Positions 1 to 11,736 of a stretch of DNA of 64,000 nt are shown here, piece after piece. Positions within the stretch are counted from its first letter, which is position 1; the number at the start of each line of letters is the position of its first letter. The DNA is taken from contig CM057230.1 of NCBI GenBank assembly GCA_029891385.1, positions 55,097,414 to 55,161,413 of the forward strand, written 5' to 3'. Made by a program: the position numbers and the translations under genes. Origin of the DNA: Erythroxylum novogranatense (lineage: Eukaryota; Streptophyta; Magnoliopsida; Malpighiales; Erythroxylaceae). The notes beneath the pieces are model-generated. The model saw only the letters and a program-made list of their open reading frames with translations, was not told the DNA's origin and did not search any database.

Positions 1-1543
1 ATCCTTAACTCCACATGGCATATTTGCATAAAATTAAACACATAAAGGTTGAGAAACAAACTAGGTTACTCACCTCGTAACTTCCGAAGCTCTTTGGGAA
101 GTCTACCACGTCGATGATCGGCGATCCACTTGAGCCGCTATAACAATCAAAATATAAATAGCATTACTAATTATGTCAATTTTCATGTTCCATGATGCAT
201 ATGAATTGAATAATGTACGTACTATACGTGTTATGACATTTTCGACACAAATTCAAATTTCCCGATCTCAACTTCAAATTCCCGAATTCATAATCTCCAA
301 ATTGAATTTAATCCATAATTAATTGAACCATCAAATTCCTAAATCCCATTCTTAAAAACCTCAAATTTCATTAATCAGCATTCCTCGCCTCACGCATCTC
401 TCGTCGCGACGTACACACGCGTACGTTGCGACGTGCGCCGTCCATTCACGCCGTGGTGCGCCTTCCACGCTCTCGCGTCGCGGCGTGCGACCATAAACAC
501 GCCCAGAAAACCCAGAAAATCTCAGATTCTCGACAGCAATCACCACCAAATTCAGGTTTTCTCCTCACAAATCACTCCTAAATAATTCCATACATATCAT
601 ACAACTAATTCTTAGCTTCTATTTCATCAAACAATCATTTTCCCCAAATCTAAACCCTAAAATCACCGAAAACCCCTATCGGAAACCCTAACTCACAAAT
701 CCTTTAATATACCAACTAAATCATTCAAACAACTTTATAAATCAAATAATCAAACCATAAGAGACAAGATAGAAGTAACTTACTTGATTTATAACCTCAA
801 ATCTTCAAGGATTTCTCAACTCCAAGATCATCGACACCCACGGCTATCACCAAATAAAATTCCATCAACTTCTTCTATTCTTTTCAAGCCAAAGGAATGA
901 TCAATGACAAAAGAAGAAAGCAATTGGCACAAAGAAATCGAGTAGCAATCCAAAGAAAGAAGATCACGAAGAAGAAGGAGAAAGCTTCGTGGAAGAGAAA
1001 GATTTCAAAGAGTAAGGGTTTAAATATCAAAGGAACAAGGGCTTGCTTGGTAATAGAATTTCCACCACCAAATCCGAACGACCTCAAACTAATTTCAATT
1101 CTAATTTCTCCAAATTTCAATGACTAAACCCTAATTCCTCAATTCAATTTCTAACCTGTCCGAGCCATTGGATAATCAATTTGAACCGAAAATCCAATTA
1201 ACCGATCATCGATCAATTTTTCTATTAAGCCTATTTCTCCAAAAATTCCGTAAAAATTCCTATAAATCCTCAAAATAGAAAACTAATTATCATATACTCC
1301 AATTTCATAATTCAACTTCCTAACATCCTTTTCTAATTCAAATTCAATCATAGACCCTATTTTGACCAAATTCTCACACATGACCTAATCATATCCAAAT
1401 TCAAATTATCCAATTTAAGTCGGAAATATGTCATACATGTATGTACGTACAAATGCCAATTATACACAAATTCTATAATGCATGCTCGTGCCAAATACGT
1501 ATGCAATGAACTGTACACATCCCATCGGTGACGGGATGTTACA
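1..1543 (-). repeat. E1 3' LTR (partial; element start side only)
   Basis: Aligns along its whole length with 7149-8779. In element orientation it starts TGTAACATCCC at 1543, directly after the polypurine tract. It contains the GC-rich palindromic repeats (about 388-490) and the conserved donor-like GTGAGTAACC (plus-strand complement at 64-73). The rest lies left of the window. Compared with the 5' LTR it has many 1-4 nt indels between 1040 and 1260, several at CG dinucleotides, and fewer GC-rich repeat units. Confidence 0.93.
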
Positions 1544-1558
1544 ATTCTCCCCTCCTAA
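1544..1558 (-). other. E1 polypurine tract
   Basis: The minus strand reads ATTAGGAGGGGAGAAT immediately before TGTAACATCCC. This is the purine run used to prime plus-strand DNA synthesis, and it marks the start of the 3' LTR. A similar tract (TTAGGAGAGGAAAG) precedes the E3 3' LTR at 19887-19902. Confidence 0.9.
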
Positions 1559-1923
1559 TAAAAATTTCGTCCCGAAATTTTCTTACCTGACTGATCAAAC
1601 AGATGAGGATACTGCCTCCTCATGTGCTCCTCAGTCTCCCAAGTCGCCTCCTCAGATGAATGGTTCTTCCAAAGGACTTTCACCAATGGAATAACCCGAG
1701 ACCTCAACTGCTTGACCCGCGATCCAATAATCCGCACCGGCTCCTCAATATAACTCAAGTCACTGGCAATCTCTACCTCCTGAGCCGGAATCACATGAGT
1801 CGGGTCAGATCGATATCTCCGAAGCATGCTCACATGAAAGACGTCATGCAACTGAGACATCTCACTCAGCAAGGCTAATCTATACGCCAACGGTCCGATC
1901 CACTCAAGAACCTCATACTGCAC
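1555..1923 (-). pseudogene. E1 pol C-terminus with chromodomain
   Basis: An open segment reading the integrase C-terminal extension (FHVSMLRRYRSDPTHVI) followed by a chromodomain-like module with YIEEPVRIIGSRVKQLRSR and VLWKNHSSEEATWETEEHM (about residues 57-100), ending QYPHLF before the polypurine tract. The pattern PVRI...RQLRSR...VKVLW...EATWE...YPHLF is characteristic of Tekay/Del chromoviruses, whose chromodomain is thought to steer insertion to heterochromatin. It is split from the upstream integrase by a frame break near 1924-1950. Confidence 0.85.
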
Positions 1924-1950
1924 TAATATACCGAGGACTCAACTTGCCAC

Positions 1951-2919
1951 TTACGGCCAAATCGAGAACTCCTCTCCACGGAGACACTCGAGGAACACTC
2001 TATCTCCCACAAGATACTCCATCTCTCTCGATCTTTGATCCACATAACTCTTCTGCCTATCTTGAGCCGCCTTGATGCGACTCCGAATCAACTGTATCTT
2101 ATCAACAGTGTCCTGGATCAGCTCGGGACCCTCTAACATCCTCATACCCTCTTCATCCCAAAGAAAGAGGGATCTACATGGTCTCCATAGAGTGCCTTGT
2201 GCGGTGCCATTCCAATCTTTGCTCTGCATGCGGTTATTATAAGCAAACCACCAGAGGCAACATCGATCCCATACACCTCGGAACTCCAACACACAGGCTC
2301 TCAACATATCCTCAACAGTCTGAATAGTCCTCTCACTCTGCCCATCTGTTTGAGGATGAAACATTGTGCTGAAGTTCAACCTAGTACCCATAGCTGACTG
2401 CAGGCTCCTCCAGAATCTTGAAGTAAATCTGGGATCCCTATCTGACACTATCGAAACTGGAATCCCATGCAGTCGAACTATCTCTGCTACATATTTCTGG
2501 GCCAACTGATCGAGGGTATTACTCTCCCTCACTGGCAAAAAGTGAGCCGATTTAGTCAATCGGTCCACTATGACCCAGATAGCATCACTCTACCTCGACG
2601 TCCTAGGCAACCCCATAATAAAATCCATCGTAATACGCTCCCATTTCCACTCCGGAATAGGCAACGAATGCAATCTCCCGACTGGGGCCTGGTGCTCAGC
2701 CTTAACCTATTGGCACGTCAAACACCGAGAAACATACTCCGCCACATGCCTCTTCATACCCGGCCACCAGATATGCAACTTAAGAGTGCGATACATCTTG
2801 GTGACACCAGGATGCATGGCATAAGCAGCCAAATGAGCCTCCTCCAAAATCTCCCGCCTCAAATCATCTATATCAGAACACACAACCTCCGCCCATCCAC
2901 GAGTACCATCCCTCACCAA
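1951..2919 (-). pseudogene. E1 integrase (zinc-binding and catalytic domains, interrupted)
   Basis: The N-terminal HHCC zinc-binding part is in 2707-2919 (HPGVTKMYRTLKLHIWWPGM, then CLTCQ). The catalytic core is in 1951-2568: [13 protein letters not shown] carries the first Asp, [12 protein letters not shown] the second Asp, and [20 protein letters not shown] the Glu, so a DDE triad is visible. The two parts are separated by stops; the minus frame has a TAG just before the first catalytic Asp, near 2591. The region after the core (about 2200-1951) is partly frame-disturbed. Integrase would insert the cDNA into the genome; this copy is inactive. Confidence 0.88.
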
Positions 2920-3028
2920 ACTTCGATCGCCATCCCGATCCGACTCTATCTATCGCCTCACCAACACCGGATCCCGATCCTGAACTCTCCCGATCCGATC
3001 ATGCACATCGGCCTCGGCCTCGAGGTTG

Positions 3029-4342
3029 CTATCGAGCTCCCTCCTGACTCAAATCCATCTGCACATTGAGAGCTCTCAACTGAACTAAGCACGGCAACCT
3101 CGAAACCTGAATCTGAGCTGCACTACCATGCGATCTCCTACTCAATGCATCAGCCACCACATTGGCCTTCCCTGGGTGGTACTCGATAGTGCAGTCGTAA
3201 TCCTTAAACAGCTCTAACCATCTCCTCTGCCTCAGATTCAGCTCCTGCTGACTCAGCAAGTACCTCAAACTCTTATGATCGGTGAAGATCTGGAACGTCT
3301 CCTCATACAGATAATGTCTCCAGATCTTCAAAGCAAATACAACTGCTGCTAACTCCAAGTCATGCACAGGATAATTACCCTCATGGGCTCTCAACTGTCT
3401 CGAAGCGTACGCGATGACTCTCCCATGCTGCATCAACACACAGCCTAAACCCTGTTGCGAAGCATCACTGAACACCTCAAATCCTCCTGCTCCCGAAGGC
3501 AGGGCTAACACCGGCGTCGTCGTCAACCGATGTATCAACTCATCGAAACTCCTCTGACACTCATCTGTCCAACTGAAGGCTACTCCCTTCCTCAGAAGTC
3601 TTGTCAAGGGGGCGGAGATCACTGAGAACCCCTCGACAAACCTCCGATAATATCCGGCCAATCCGAAAAACTCCTCGGCTCGACACGTTCCTCTAATCTC
3701 CCAACTCTTCATCGCCTCAATCTTGTGAGGATCCACCCGGATACCCTCACCAGACACGATATGACCTAGGAACACCACCTCATCCAGCCAAAATTCACAC
3801 TTGGTGAATTTGGCATACAGCTGCCTATCCCTCATAATCTGCAACACTATCCTCAAATGCTCTGCATGCTCCTGTCTAGAACTCGAATACACCAGAATAT
3901 CATCAATGAATACGATCACAAATTGATCCAGGTATGGCTGAAAAACCCTATTCATCAAGGCCATGAAGGCTGCCGGGGCATTAGTCAACCCGAACGGCAT
4001 CACTAAGAACTCATAATGCCCATACCTGCTCCTAAAAGCACTCTTAGGCACATCAGCCTCTGCGATCCTCAACTGATAATAACCGGATCTCAAATCCAAC
4101 TTGGTAAACACCTGAGCTCCCTGCAACTGATCAAATAAGTCATCGATCCTAGGCAGTGGGTACTTATTCTTAACATTAACCCGATTAAGCTGCCTATAGT
4201 CGATGCAAAGTCTCATAGTCCCGTCCTTCTTCTTCACAAACAACACCGGAGCTCCCCATGGTGAAACACTCGGCCTGATGAACCCCTTATCTAATAACTC
4301 CTGAAGCTGAGCCTTAAGCTCCCTCAGTTTCACCGGTGCCAT
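3029..4342 (-). CDS. E1 reverse transcriptase-RNase H segment of pol
   Basis: An open stretch of 437 codons. RT motifs in order: [20 protein letters not shown] (residues about 16-36), [26 protein letters not shown], the [13 protein letters not shown] motif and the catalytic box [10 protein letters not shown] (about 143-153; F-I-D-D is the usual Ty3/gypsy form of YxDD). The connection contains [10 protein letters not shown]. RNase H follows from about residue 285, with its acidic residues in [23 protein letters not shown] and VADALSRR. It copies element RNA into DNA and degrades the RNA strand. The upstream ATG of this segment is internal to the polyprotein and is not a true start. The segment is internally intact but belongs to a broken pol. 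Confidence 0.93.
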   Translation of the reverse strand: MAPVKLRELKAQLQELLDKGFIRPSVSPWGAPVLFVKKKDGTMRLCIDYRQLNRVNVKNKYPLPRIDDLFDQLQGAQVFTKLDLRSGYYQLRIAEADVPKSAFRSRYGHYEFLVMPFGLTNAPAAFMALMNRVFQPYLDQFVIVFIDDILVYSSSRQEHAEHLRIVLQIMRDRQLYAKFTKCEFWLDEVVFLGHIVSGEGIRVDPHKIEAMKSWEIRGTCRAEEFFGLAGYYRRFVEGFSVISAPLTRLLRKGVAFSWTDECQRSFDELIHRLTTTPVLALPSGAGGFEVFSDASQQGLGCVLMQHGRVIAYASRQLRAHEGNYPVHDLELAAVVFALKIWRHYLYEETFQIFTDHKSLRYLLSQQELNLRQRRWLELFKDYDCTIEYHPGKANVVADALSRRSHGSAAQIQVSRLPCLVQLRALNVQMDLSQEGAR

Positions 4343-4478
4343 CCTATACGGAGGTATCGATATAGGAGCGGTACCTGGAACGAGGTCTATCTCGAACTCG
4401 TCTCCGTCCGTGGCAAACCCAGAATTCCTCGAAACACATCTAGAACTCCACGATCACGGGGACATCCTGCAACCTCTG

Positions 4479-5122
4479 CTATACTCTAGAGTCCACCACA
4501 TGCCCCAAATAAGCCTCACAGCCACCTCTCATCAACCTCAAAGTACTCACAAACGAAATCATCCCGGCCGACCTTTGCCGACTATCACCTCGAAATCTGA
4601 CCCTCGGTGACCAGAGACTCAATACTACCTCCTTGGTATAACAATCCAAAATAGCCCTATGGGCAGTGAGCCAGTTCATCCCCAAAATGAAATCAATCTC
4701 CTGAAGGGGTAACACAATCAATTCGGCACTCAATACTGCTGAATCTACCCGAATCGGGCATCCCCTGTAGATCTCACCTAAAGCAATGGTACTACCCAAA
4801 GGTGTACTCACCTACAACCCATACTGTAACATCTCCCTATCCACATGCAATCTACATGCCACATGCGGTGCAATAAATGAATGCGTGGATCTGGATCTAT
4901 CAATGCATACACCTCTATATCTCGAGTAAAGCAAACTGCAACAACCTCGGGAGAATCTGGGCCTCTCGCCTGGTCATGGCGTGACCACGGCACGGGGCTA
5001 TGATCTGCGCCTTCTTCCTCGGTCCCCACAAAGAATCTCCGCCTACCCCGGTTCGCCGCCCCTAAATCCAGTCCATTGCCACGGCTCTGCTTTGCCCGTC
5101 GAGCTACTACCGGCTCTCCCAC
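4479..5122 (-). pseudogene. E1 aspartic protease, broken at the active site
   Basis: Two overlapping open segments (4479-4811 and 4808-5122) in different frames cover the retropepsin domain. The downstream half shows LPLQEIDFILGMNWL, the conserved I-L-G-M-[DN]-W-L motif of Ty3/gypsy proteases. In the upstream half the active-site region reads ALIDPDPRIH around 4890-4915: the catalytic Asp is present, but the residues that normally follow it (Gly-Ser/Thr) are lost through a frame disturbance. Protease would cut the Gag-Pol polyprotein, so this copy is not expected to mature its own proteins. Confidence 0.8.
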
Positions 5123-5159
5123 TAGCGGTGGATCGAACTCCCAAAGTCAAAGGACAATT

Positions 5160-6068
5160 CTAATCATATGGTCCATCGAACCCTGAAGCTAAACAAGCTC
5201 CTATTACTCGCCAGCACTCTCCACTGTGCCTCTTATCACAATGTATGCAGACTGGCAAAGCCTGACCGGCCCCTCTGCCACCACTACTGCTACCACTGCC
5301 AATCTGTCCAAATCTCCCTCTCTGACCAAAACCCGATCGTATAATCCCCAATGATCTAAACACGCTCAAGGCGTCGCTCGTGCTCTACCAGAGCTACCAC
5401 ATCATCATTGGATCTCTTACCTCCAGATCCTGACCGGTCTCGGCTCGACTCGCTTTTAAGAGTCGCTCGATCTCGACGGCGAGCTTGATCTCATCTCCAC
5501 AAAGGTACCCATATCGATCGGGTTAACACAGTACGAATATCCAGATTCAGCCCTCCCTCGAATCTCCGCACCTATCGGCCTCGGAGGCAATCAAAATAAA
5601 CGACACGACAAATTTCATTAAATCGACCTCATAATCGCGCCATGTCATCAATCCTGTCTCAACTCTAAGAAGTCCCGCATCTTCATATCCAAATACTCCT
5701 TGGGCATAAAATTGTCTCGAAAAGCCCTCGGAAAGTCAGCCCAAGTCAACACACACCCGGTGGAACTACCCGACGATCTTCCACCACCGATAAGCGGGAC
5801 CACGAAACAAAGAAACATAATCGAAGCGCTCCTCGGTGTCGCAATCCATCGATCTAGGACCGCTCGGTCCTCTCAACCAACCTTCACCTCGGCGAGTGCA
5901 TCTGCCGTAGAAATCGACGACCCCTAACGCAGCGATCATACCTCCATTCCCGTCTCATGGGAACTACCGGAGGCTGCTCCTCAAACATCGACACAGAAGA
6001 CTCCCTACTCGCTCCGACTGATCCTTGGTCAGCTGGTTGATCAACTTGATCACCAAAAATGGATGACC
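5160..6068 (-). pseudogene. E1 gag (nucleocapsid knuckle preserved, rest degenerate)
   Basis: The position between PBS and protease identifies gag. The clearest piece is at 5160-5369, where an open segment carries a Gly/Ser/Arg-rich stretch followed by CIHCDKRHSGEC, a CCHC-like zinc knuckle of the type found in chromovirus nucleocapsid. Between 5370 and 6068 no long frame survives. A plausible gag start (ATGGATG on the plus strand lies near 6058, so the true minus-strand start is uncertain) cannot be fixed. Gag would package element RNA in cytoplasmic virus-like particles; this copy cannot make an intact one. Confidence 0.7.
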
Positions 6069-6157
6069 TACAATAAAGTCACAAATCTGATCAATTTCTT
6101 GCCTTTCGTACGAAATTCAAGCCTAAAATATACTATGCCCAAAAGATGTCAAACCAT

Positions 6158-6169
6158 GCTCTGATACCA
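6158..6169 (-). other. E1 primer binding site (initiator tRNA-Met type)
   Basis: The minus strand reads TGGTATCAGAGC, the standard plant retrotransposon PBS complementary to the 3' end of initiator methionine tRNA. It lies five bases downstream of the 5' LTR end (6175). This fixes the element's direction and the LTR boundary. Confidence 0.93.
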
Positions 6170-6174
6170 CCTAA

Positions 6175-8779
6175 TGTAGCGCCCCCTCACCATAGAGTAT
6201 ACACCGGGTCGCCCGTAGGTCGTACCGATGCACAACCTACGACGATGGTGCACTACCAAACTATCATTTCTATAACCTCATGGCATCCATACAAAGAAAG
6301 CAGTAATATCAAATTCGCTAGAATTTAAAACCAAAAGATTCATTTTCATTCATTCATGAAACCGTCAATACATCATCAGTCGTATATATATACATCTGTA
6401 CGACCCAAAACGGACTAACATAGCTCCTACATAAGTCATCCACAAAATACCCCCAAAAGATCCCCAGCTGACAGACCTGTGGGCCATGCTCCTCTCGACG
6501 GCACACACAGCAGGATAGGTCTCACTGACCGGAGCTAGAAGTCAAACTATCGCTGCCCTGAAAATAGTCGCAATTTGGGTGAGTTTGCGAAACTCAATGA
6601 GTAACCATCATCGATGGTTCACCCAACTCATGCATATCTGCACAATCACATAATATCGCATATTATCACATTCAAGAAATCACATGCGGTCAAATTCACC
6701 TTTATAAGGCGATATGCCTTTCACACAATTCACGTGTAATCATTCATATATGCAATGTGCATGTGACTCTTTCATTTTCTTTCGTTGTTGTGACCGTGCT
6801 TTGAGCTCATATACGTTGAGCCATAGGCTCAGTAAACATGGGCTCAAAAGCCCTAATCCGTTGAGCGTAAAGCTCGCAAATCGTTGGGTATGAAGCCACA
6901 TGCGTTGAGCTTAAAGCTCGAATACGGTGGCTACACGGTCCACAATTATCTTTATCGATCATCTTGTTATGCATGTATGCACATGTCCACTTTACAATAC
7001 ATGCATCATATTAAAATCCCATATACCTAATTGTCACCATTTGAAATCAATTATGAACAATTTATGCACAATCAACACTTCTATATCACAGTCCAAATAT
7101 CCCGAACACCCGTGGTTCGGAATCAATCAAATCAAACACATATAACTCGTCCTTAACTCCACATGGCATATTTGCATAAAATTAAACACATAAAGGTTGA
7201 GAAACCAACTAGGTTACTCACCTCAGAACTTCCGAGAACTGCCGGGAAGTCTCGCCTACGTCTGATGATCGGCGATCCACTTGAGCCGCTATAACAATCA
7301 AAATATAAATAGCATTACTAATTATGTCAATTTCCATGTTCCATGATGCATATGAATTGAATAATGTACGTACTATACGTGTTATGACATTTCCGACACA
7401 AATTCAAATTTCCCGATCTCAACTTCAAATTCCCGAATTCATAATCTCCAATTTGAATTTAATCCATAATTAATTGAACCATCAAATTCCTAAATCCCAT
7501 TCTTAAAAACCTCCAATTTCATTAATCAGCATTCCTCGCCGCGGCATCAGATCTTTCGCCGCGGCGCCTCACGCATCTCTCGTCGCGACGTACACACGCG
7601 TACGTTGCGACGTGCGCCGTTCATCCTCGCCGCGGCGCGCCTTCCACGCACGTCGCGGCGTGCGAAGCATTCCTGCTCGCCGCGGCGTGTTCTTCGCGCG
7701 TCTCGGCGTGCGACCATAAACACGCCCAGAAAACCCAGAAAATCTCAGATTATCGACAGCAATCACCGCCAAATTCAGGTTTTCTCCTCACAAATCACTT
7801 CTAAATAATTCCATACATATCATACAACTAATTCTTAGCTTCTATTTCATCAAACAATCATTTTCCCCAAATCTAAACCCTAAAATCACCGAAAACCCCT
7901 ATCGGAAACCCTAACTCACAAATCCTTTAATATACCAACTAAATCATTCAAACAACTTTATAAATCAAATAATCAAACCATAAGAGACAAGATAGAAGTA
8001 ACTTACTTGATTTATAACCTCAAATCTTCAAGGATTTCTCAACTCCAAGATCATCGACACCCACGGCTATCACCAAATAAAATTCCATCAACTTCTTCTC
8101 TATTCTTTTCCAAGCCAAAGGAATGATCAATGACAAAAGAAGAAAGCAATTGGCACAAAGAAATCGAGTAGCAATCCAAAGAAAGAAGATCACGAAGAAG
8201 AAGGAGAAAGCTTCGTGGAAGAGAAAGATTTCAAAGAGTAAGGGTTTAAATATCAAAGGAACAAGGGCTTGCTTGGCTAATAGAATTTCCACCAGTCCAA
8301 ATCCGAACAGCCTCAAACTAATTTCGAATTCTAATTTCTCCCGAATTTCAATGACTAAACCCTAATTCCTCAATTCGAATTTCTAACCTGTCCGAGCCAT
8401 TGGATAATCAATTTCGGAACCGAAAATCCAATTAACCAGTCATCGATCAATTTTTCGGTCCGGGCCTATTTCTCCGAAAATTCCAGAAAAATTCCTATAA
8501 ATCCTCAAAAATAGAAAACTAATTATCATATACTCCAATTTCATAATTCAACTTCCTAACATCCTTTTCTAATTCAAATTCAATCATAGAGCCTATTTTG
8601 ACCAAATTCTCACACATGACCTAATCATATCCAAATTCAAATTATCCAATTTAAGTCGGAAATATTTCATACATGTATGTACGTACAAATGCCAATTATA
8701 TACAAATTCTATAATGCATGCTCGTGCCAAATACGTATGCAATGAACTGTACACATCCCATCGGTGACGGGATGTTACA
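6175..8779 (-). repeat. E1 5' LTR, 2605 bp, complete
   Basis: Bounded on the plus strand by TGTAGCGCC at 6175 and GATGTTACA ending at 8779 (TG...CA with short inverted ends), and abutted by the PBS at 6158-6169. In element orientation it holds a TATA-like site near 8259-8243, a leader ending at a GTAAGT donor (8006), GC-rich palindromic repeats (7712-7537), a donor-like GTGAGTAACC (7221), a variable repeat cassette (6945-6787), a hairpin (6620-6601), a CTCAC branch-like site (6583-6579) and a CAG acceptor (6560-6558), then 383 bp to the LTR end. Confidence 0.93.
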
Positions 8780-9015
8780 CATACTAGCTAACATCACGTA
8801 TATAACTTGTTTAACATCATCAATATAACAGTGATATCTCTCGCAAGCCTCATCAGTCACATCTAAAATAGGCTTTGGTAGAGCAACATTGTCAAGAACA
8901 TACAACTTCTTTCTTGGTTGAGAACAATTCTCAAGTTACATAACTAGTATGAGAAGTTAGGTTCAGTTAGCTTGTTAGCATCCATGACGCTCCTCAACAT
9001 CAAATTGGTATTCAT
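8780..9015 (-). pseudogene. Ty1/copia gag N-terminal remnant (target of E1)
   Basis: Read on the minus strand from ATG at 9015, the frame gives MNTNLMLRSVMDANKLTEPN, then after one stop codon LRIVLNQERKLYVLD and further on YHCYIDDVKQVIYVMLASM, running straight into the E1 LTR end at 8779. The order L-T-x-x-N-[FY]...NLRIVLxxExKLYVLD...Y..Y..D......MLASM is the N-terminal gag signature of plant copia elements. E1 inserted into this older element; the continuation should lie left of position 1. Confidence 0.75.
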
Positions 9016-10447
9016 CTTCTGATTTGGTAATCGAAAGACATAAAAGAGCAAGTATTAGTTTATACTATAAAATCAAATAAAATAAGGACTCTAATAAATA
9101 TTTTATTACTCTCACTATTTTATTTAAAATAATAACCCTCACTACTAAATCAAAAAATTATCAAATATTTCCTAGTGGGCTAGGATCCCTTTAAAAAATA
9201 GTCGATCTTGAGTTTGTTTAACAAAACAACTAAATTTAAATAAGGTAAATAACAACTTTATCAATCACATCTTATGTGAATTTTAAATTCATTAGGTGAC
9301 AACTCTTTTCCAAAATATATCATATATATTCATAACCCTATCTCTAAATTCTTATGATTATGAGTTTGCTAATCCAAATCATACAAATTTAGTTAAGTAA
9401 GACCCATTTAAGATAAATATATTCGAGTTCAAAGGGCTTTGAGTTTGCTAAATAAGTCTTGTTATAAACAAAACTATGATTTTATTCTTAATAATGAAAG
9501 ATAACTATCACATTTTCAACACGTATTTAATATTTAATTGAGACATTTGAAATTTAAAATTTTTGGTCTCATCAAAATAATATAATATCATTATATTGTA
9601 ATTTCTAACATAACTGATTACGAAAGAAATCTGTTAAAATCTTTGCTTGATTGTAATTATCGATTTGATAACTAATTCAATTTAATAATTTAACTTCTTG
9701 AAAAATTAAACTAAATTTCAAAATATTCCTAATAATAATTAACCTTTGAAAATAATTTTCAAACATTTAGAAAAAAATTTCAATTTTTTAGTAATATTAA
9801 CCAATTTAATATCTATTACATTAATCTAATTAAAAATAAGGATTAAAACGTATAAATTCAAATAATTAAAAAAAAATTGTGGGGACTGTTTGGCGCATGT
9901 TGTAGACGTTGCACACGCCCCATTGCTTTTCCATAAATAGAATTTCTGGATTTTTTGCCATCTCCAGTCCTCAGTCTTGCGCCTAGGCTTCCAGCTTCCA
10001 ATCTTCACCGTCATATATTGGAATCCTCCATCTCCCATCGTGACTTTTTTCATGGAAAATAATCACCCTTCATTAGTGGTGATTTGCCACTAGTTCAAAG
10101 CTTCACCAGGAGTGGTTTGCGGTCAGTGAAGATACCCTTTAGTGGTTGTGACTTGTGATCAAAGCTGCTTGTGATATTCTAGAAAATAACCTAAAACACA
10201 TTTGTTTTCCATAAAATAAAGGGGAATAGTTTAGAACCATTCACGACAGAAGCAGATAAGAAAAATAAGATTTCCAGAAGTAAGAACAACGAGACAAGGA
10301 GAGGTGGAATAAATTTTTCATTAAATCAGTTTTGAAACCATTAGCCTTAATTTAATTTAAAAAAGTTTTTTACCCTTAATTTTTATGAAATCAATAACAT
10401 TAAGCACTTAATTCAAGTTAAACATTTAAAGAAAACTTTGATATCAC
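9016..10447. other. AT-rich intergenic stretch, no gene seen
   Basis: No frame shows recognisable protein similarity. The first part is likely 5' untranslated or LTR sequence of the copia remnant at 8780-9015, but no boundary could be placed. A slightly more GC-rich patch at about 9880-10150 has no identifiable content. Confidence 0.5.
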
Positions 10448-11736
10448 TGTTAGGAAACCAACCGCGATCGAATCATAGATACAGCGAAAAAAAATTTTTA
10501 ATTTTTAATTAGATACTGATAACTGAATAACTTGAAAAACTAAACTTGAATTATAAAATATGAGATCGTACCTAATTCAACATTCCTATTATAATCCTTT
10601 TAAAAAAAATTCGACATATCAATTATGAGTTGTTCACGTGTCTAACCTTTAACAATATCCACAGAACAGTTACTCACTTCTTGGAAAGGAATTAGCAAGA
10701 ATGTTATCTCTTTATGCATATTCTTATTTATAGAAAAATCAAGGTATTAAAATTAAATGCATCAATTATAATTAAAGTCTAACTATGATTATAATTAATT
10801 TTAATTTTAATAAAATCAAATATCCATATTTGATCCCTAAAGTTTCTCAAACTATATAATTAAGTCTAACTTAATTGCAATTAATTTTCTCTTTTAAAAT
10901 GTTCTTTATATGTGACCCGTTACATTTTTAATATATTTACAATGATTATAAATTATAATTCTAATTCATAATTAGAATTAAATAAATAAAACTCTTTTAA
11001 ATTTATCTTTAATTATCTAATTAAATAATTTATGAGCATAGGTTAAGATTGACATATAACAATATGTCATGACTACCCAAATATTAAGAATATTAAAGTG
11101 ATTTGACTTAACATGTCTATGCGTAGTTACATTCAAAAAAAAATGTCTATCGTAGTTATAATGTATAATTTAATCTTTTGTCATCCAATGTTTTAATTGG
11201 ATAGAGTATGGATATAACATCTACTCTTTTATATCTAATTATGTTATTTTTATAAATAGTAATTGGTTTATAATTAATATTTGAAAACACCTTTTCAAAT
11301 GTCAATTTATTCTAGTCGAGAATTTCTTAAATTATTACTAATCAAGAATAGTAGAATATTTTCTCTAATTACTTTAGAGTAGTGAATCCTTAATTAATTT
11401 AATTTATTATCTTCATATGATTTATACTACATCCAAGTACTACCGATTGAATTATCTTAATACGGTTTATAAGCGATATCAAGACACGATAATTTTCACA
11501 TGAGATACTTTAATAATCTCAAGTCTAAGTATCACTTATATAATCATCATAATGAGAAAGGCCTCAAACATTTAAGTAATATTTCATTTGGGATCCTCAT
11601 ATTTGGCTCAATTGAATGAACTTATTTTGTAATAAGAACCCACACTTAATTTAAATATCTTCATATTTTAATTTATTAAATCAATTACTTTTTTATAAGA
11701 AAAAATATAACATGTATTAGTTTTACCATTTTATCA
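10448..11736 (-). repeat. Probable solo copia LTR, about 1.29 kb
   Basis: The plus strand starts TGTTAGGAAACC at 10448 with a following ATACAGCGAAAA, resembling the end (in plus orientation, the low-coordinate edge) of the copia LTR at 38755 (TGATGGAAAC...CACAGCGGAA). It ends with TTTTATCA at 11736, like the ATCTATCA end of that LTR. The interior is very AT-rich and non-coding. No clean 5-bp target-site duplication was found (ATCAC versus ATATC), so the exact edges are uncertain. Confidence 0.4.

Larger units (their letters stand above)
1..8779 (-). mobile_element. E1: Ty3/gypsy chromovirus (Tekay-type), left end cut by window
   Basis: A near-complete LTR retrotransposon transcribed leftwards. 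In its own orientation: 5' LTR 8779-6175, tRNA-Met-type primer binding site 6169-6158, gag about 6068-5160, protease, reverse transcriptase, RNase H, integrase, C-terminal chromodomain, polypurine tract 1558-1544 and 3' LTR 1543-1 (cut by the window edge). Domain order PR-RT-RH-INT with a chromodomain after integrase is the Ty3/gypsy chromovirus order, and the chromodomain style fits the Tekay/Del clade. The RT-RNase H block is still open for 437 codons, so the insertion is not very old, but gag, protease and integrase are broken, so it is non-autonomous. It sits inside a copia gag remnant that begins at 8780. The left flank, and so the target-site duplication, lies outside the window. Confidence 0.95.

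Noticed and set aside
655..692. AAACCCTAA words resembling plant telomere repeats (also at 7875-7912)
   Set aside because: Only isolated copies, present in both LTRs; at most telo-box-like promoter motifs, not telomeric DNA.
884..1127. Reading frames on both strands in E1 LTRs (884-1127, 8020-8365)
   Set aside because: They lie in the LTR leader, differ between the two LTRs by frameshifts, and have biased Lys/Arg or Phe/Leu composition without domains.
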